Assembly (NCBI RefSeq): GCF_013215345.1
Contig: NZ_JABSOV010000012.1
Coordinates: 1 to 60,331 of the forward strand
Origin: Colwellia sp.
GTDB lineage: Bacteria > Pseudomonadota > Gammaproteobacteria > Enterobacterales > Alteromonadaceae
Direction: 5' to 3'
DNA length: 60,331 bases
A model generated the notes under the pieces. That model was given only the letters and a program-made list of their open reading frames with translations. It was not told the DNA's origin and searched no databases. Shown here piece after piece: positions 57,629 through 60,331 of this stretch (position 1 is the stretch's first letter; the number at the start of each line of letters is the position of its first letter). The translations under genes were made by a program, and so were the position numbers.

Positions 57629-58993
57629 CTACCCTTGTAATAATGCTTTAACAGCTAGTAAATCAACGGTTTTTTCATCAACTTTTAAATAGGCCACCGC
57701 TTCTGTATGTACTAGGGTTGCTTCGATAACACCTGGCATATTAATTAACTGTTCAGCCATTTGTTCGGCTTCTTCTTCACCGGTAATACTGGTGGCAAAG
57801 CTAAAACTTTTTGATTTCTTCAGTGGCTGCATGCCAAAGCTTACTGCCAGCCAAATAAGAGTTACTATGGCCATGACTAAGAAAATAGTTTGTTCGCCAT
57901 ACTGGCTGGCAATATAACCACCGACAATACCACCAACAAAGGCACCTAAAAACTGACTACTTGAATAAACCCCCATAACACTACCTTTAACGCCAGCAGG
58001 TGCTATACGGGATAGAATTGACGGCATAGTTGCTTCTAAATAGTTAAATGCGGTGAAAAATAACACCACTGATAATACTAAACTCCAGATCCCCGTAGGT
58101 AACAGCCAGAGTGAAAATAGTGCCAAGGCTAATAACGCAATAGCGGCGCTAAACATAGGATTCTCTTTTTGTTTCTTAATGGCAAAAATCATAAAAGGCA
58201 CCATTAAAAAGAAAGAGCCGAGTAAGGTTGGTAAGTATATTTGCCAATGGCTTTCAAGCGCTAAGCCACTCGCCACAAACTGTTTAGGCAAGGTAACAAA
58301 ACAAGCGGTTAATGCCATATGCAAGATAAACACACCCCAATTTAATCGTGACAACTGCGGGTGACGAATCAAACGAGTTATTTGCTCAGGTAAGGCAACA
58401 TTATCACCACGCGGCGCTTTGTTTACCGAATTTGGCACTATAAATTGAATCATCGCCATGGCTAAAATGGTCAAAACGCCAGTGAACCAAAATAAGCCAC
58501 TTAAACCAAAAGCATCAGCCACTATTGGCCCTAAAATCATAGCCAAGGTGAATGATAAACCGATGAACATACCTATGGTTGCCATCACTTTAGGGCGCTG
58601 TTCTTCACGACTTAAATCTGCCGCCAAAGCAAGTACGGCACTGGCAATTGCGCCCATTCCTTGAATTGCTCGCCCGAGCACAACACCATAAATAGTTTCG
58701 GACATGGCCGCGACAATACTGCCAATAAGAAAGACCACTAAACCGGCCAAAATCACCGGCTTTCGGCCGTACTTATCTGAAAGTATGCCCATAGGTATTT
58801 GCAATAAAGCTTGCGTTAAGCCATAGGCACCAATAGCTAGCCCCAACCACATGGGGCTATATCCCGTTAGTTGCTCACCATAGATGGCAAACACGGGTAA
58901 TATCATGAATAAGCCTAACATGCGCACACCAAAGACACTGGCCAAGGAAAAGGCGGCTTTTTTTTCAATACGGTTTAAACCTGAAACACTCAT
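57629..58993 (-). CDS. YajR-type MFS transporter with C-terminal ferredoxin-like domain
   Basis: The protein has 454 residues, the same length as remembered for E. coli YajR. Twelve hydrophobic segments include the MFS motif A GILSDKYGRKPV (~70). After helix 12 a soluble C-terminal domain (MPGVIEATLVHTEAVAYLKVD, ~415-445) matches the YAM-type ferredoxin-like fold in YajR. The transported compound is unknown. It is divergent from uvrA, with a MITE-like element between. Confidence 0.88.
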   Translation of the reverse strand: MSVSGLNRIEKKAAFSLASVFGVRMLGLFMILPVFAIYGEQLTGYSPMWLGLAIGAYGLTQALLQIPMGILSDKYGRKPVILAGLVVFLIGSIVAAMSETIYGVVLGRAIQGMGAIASAVLALAADLSREEQRPKVMATIGMFIGLSFTLAMILGPIVADAFGLSGLFWFTGVLTILAMAMIQFIVPNSVNKAPRGDNVALPEQITRLIRHPQLSRLNWGVFILHMALTACFVTLPKQFVASGLALESHWQIYLPTLLGSFFLMVPFMIFAIKKQKENPMFSAAIALLALALFSLWLLPTGIWSLVLSVVLFFTAFNYLEATMPSILSRIAPAGVKGSVMGVYSSSQFLGAFVGGIVGGYIASQYGEQTIFLVMAIVTLIWLAVSFGMQPLKKSKSFSFATSITGEEEAEQMAEQLINMPGVIEATLVHTEAVAYLKVDEKTVDLLAVKALLQG

Positions 58994-59060
58994 AACGTTG
59001 CTAAAACCTAAATAAAATAAAGTACACGGGAAAATTCCCGCTAGTTTATCATGTAAACTA

Positions 59061-59324
59061 ATACCAATTCCAATAAGTTTCTTCCCACTCAGCGAGAGTT
59101 AAAAGGCTTAGAGGCAAGGCTTTGATTGTAGATAATGGTTATTCCCTTATCAAAATCAAAAACGCAGTATGTAAGCCTTTTAAACTCGCCCTTTGGGAGC
59201 TTTCCAGCGATTCGATAACCGCACAAAATTTCTTTCATATAGAATGACTATATGCAAAAAAATTCTATTTATTCTCAAACCGCTGGCAAGCTCTGAGTGG
59301 GAACTAACTTAATGGACTTGGTAT
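59061..59324. mobile_element. MITE-like element, copy 2 (264 bp)
   Basis: Left end ATACCAATTCCAATAAGTT (59061-59079) and right end AACTTAATGGACTTGGTAT (59306-59324) are inverted repeats with 3 mismatches. The match continues inward with TTCCCACTCAG on both sides. The core GATAATGGTTATTCCCTTAT is shared with 50864-51126. Inside it a hairpin CATATAG-aatga-CTATATG lies at about 59237-59255. It has no ORF. Confidence 0.8.
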
Positions 59325-59454
59325 AACACAACAAAATGCCAACAATGAAAACAAGATATTAAGCACTAGATAGTTTGATCGTCATGATAATTTTTAGTTC
59401 GTCTACATAACGACATATCTCCGTTATTTCCTTTCCTAGCGAGCTAACAGGACA

Positions 59455-59470
59455 CTGTAAAAATAAACAG
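59455..59470 (+). promoter_or_regulatory. LexA (SOS) box of uvrA
   Basis: CTGT-AAAAATAA-ACAG is a perfect match to the gammaproteobacterial LexA pattern CTGT-N8-ACAG with an AT-rich centre. It lies 95 bases upstream of the uvrA ATG, just ahead of a possible promoter (TTGTTA 59478, TATACT 59503). LexA bound here would limit uvrA until DNA damage. Confidence 0.85.
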
Positions 59471-59565
59471 TTTAATTTGTTATTCTGCTCTAGTTTAGTT
59501 TTTATACTGTAAATTATATGACATAATCGTCGGTTCTATTTTATCGTAAGTTGGGTTAAAAACGC

Positions 59566-60331
59566 ATGAAAAGTATTGTAGTCAGAGGGGCTCGCACGCA
59601 CAACCTCAAAGACATTAGTATAACAATACCTCGAGATAAACTCGTGGTAATTACCGGTCTTTCTGGCTCAGGAAAATCTTCTCTTGCCTTTGATACGCTT
59701 TACGCTGAAGGGCAACGTCGTTATGTTGAGTCGCTTTCAGCTTATGCTCGTCAATTTTTATCATTAATGGAAAAGCCGGATGTTGATCACATTGAGGGTT
59801 TATCCCCTGCTATTTCCATTGAACAAAAATCTACCTCTCATAATCCGCGCTCAACCGTAGGTACCATCACTGAGATATACGATTACTTGCGTTTACTTTA
59901 TGCCCGAGTGGGTGAACCGCGTTGTCCGGAGCATGGTCAAGCACTGGCAGCACAAACTGTTTCACAAATGGTTGATAAAGTTTTAGAGCTTGAGCAAGGC
60001 ACGAAGGTGATGCTACTTGCTCCTATTATCCAAGAGCGTAAAGGCGAACATGTAAAACTGCTTGATAACTTAGCCGCGCAAGGTTTTATTCGCGCCCGCA
60101 TTGATGGTGAAGTATGTGACTTATCCGATCCTCCGCCCTTAGAGTTACATAAAAAACACACCATAGAAGTTGTCGTTGATCGTTTAAAAGTGCGTGATGA
60201 GATTCAGTTACGCCTTTCTGAGTCTTTTGAAACAACATTAAGCTTAACCGATGGTACCGCCAAAATCGCTTTCATGGATGAGCCCGACCGAGAAGAACTA
60301 CTTTTCTCTGCTAACTTTGCCTGCCCACATT
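59566..60331 (+). CDS. uvrA: Excinuclease ABC subunit A, 3'-truncated by window end
   Basis: 255 residues are visible of about 940. It begins [16 protein letters not shown], has Walker [10 protein letters not shown] (~31-39), then [20 protein letters not shown] and [17 protein letters not shown], nearly identical to E. coli UvrA, followed by the UvrB-binding region. It is the damage-recognition ATPase of nucleotide excision repair. A LexA box controls it. Confidence 0.98.
   Translation, partial: MKSIVVRGARTHNLKDISITIPRDKLVVITGLSGSGKSSLAFDTLYAEGQRRYVESLSAYARQFLSLMEKPDVDHIEGLSPAISIEQKSTSHNPRSTVGTITEIYDYLRLLYARVGEPRCPEHGQALAAQTVSQMVDKVLELEQGTKVMLLAPIIQERKGEHVKLLDNLAAQGFIRARIDGEVCDLSDPPPLELHKKHTIEVVVDRLKVRDEIQLRLSESFETTLSLTDGTAKIAFMDEPDREELLFSANFACPH

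Overview
The window looks like a chromosomal segment of a marine gammaproteobacterium of the Alteromonadales, most like Colwellia. This rests on AT-rich DNA, gammaproteobacterial gene orders (fxsA-groS-groL, cutA-dsbD, aroQ-accB-accC), a sigma32-type groE promoter, a LexA box at uvrA, many TonB/c-di-GMP/RND genes, and small dispersed inverted-repeat elements. The genus is an inference from remembered family resemblance, not a search. I saw no tRNA, rRNA, CRISPR array, prophage or transposase gene.

Layout. 1-4.0 kb: 3' part of a hybrid two-component sensor. 4.0-7.0 kb: groL, groS and fxsA on the minus strand, with a heat-shock promoter and structured repeats behind groL. 7.1-9.4 kb: cutA-dsbD. 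9.5-13.7 kb: a three-gene minus-strand operon of a PstS-like protein, a porin-like beta-barrel and a GGDEF-EAL protein. 14.0-16.6 kb: aroQ, accB and accC, with a 165-bp inverted-repeat element between accB and accC. 16.6-17.1 kb: a 48-bp tandem repeat and a 55-codon cysteine-rich gene. 17.1-24.9 kb: an RND efflux operon (adaptor, a tiny membrane ORF, two pumps).

25.6-46 kb is dominated by genes fitting use of poly- and 3-hydroxybutyrate and related short-chain acids. These are a 3-oxoacid CoA-transferase (two subunits) divergent from a LysR regulator, 3-hydroxybutyrate dehydrogenase, acetyl-CoA acetyltransferase, a secreted PHB depolymerase, an HSL-type esterase with an MFS carrier, a CrbS/CrbR-like symporter-kinase and LuxR-type regulator, a TonB-dependent receptor and a second secreted PHB-depolymerase-like esterase. 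Polymer would be cut outside the cell. 3-Hydroxybutyrate would then be oxidised to acetoacetate, activated with CoA and split to acetyl-CoA.

46-49 kb: an adenine/adenosine deaminase preceded by a clear adenine-class purine riboswitch, then ssb with a repeat-rich linker, then a thioesterase. 49-60.3 kb: amidohydrolase, an Omp85-like outer-membrane protein, pssA, fadH, a Gre-domain protein, dodecin, a YajR-like MFS carrier and the 5' part of uvrA with a LexA box. Two copies of a ~264-bp terminal-inverted-repeat element (MITE-like) lie at 50.9 and 59.1 kb.

The strongest points for a second look are the adenine riboswitch, the 39-codon ORF coupled to the RND pump, the three miniature elements, the PHB/3-hydroxybutyrate region with its acetate-type sensor, and the phosphate-protein/porin/c-di-GMP operon. 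I did not find a clearly new defence or mobile system.
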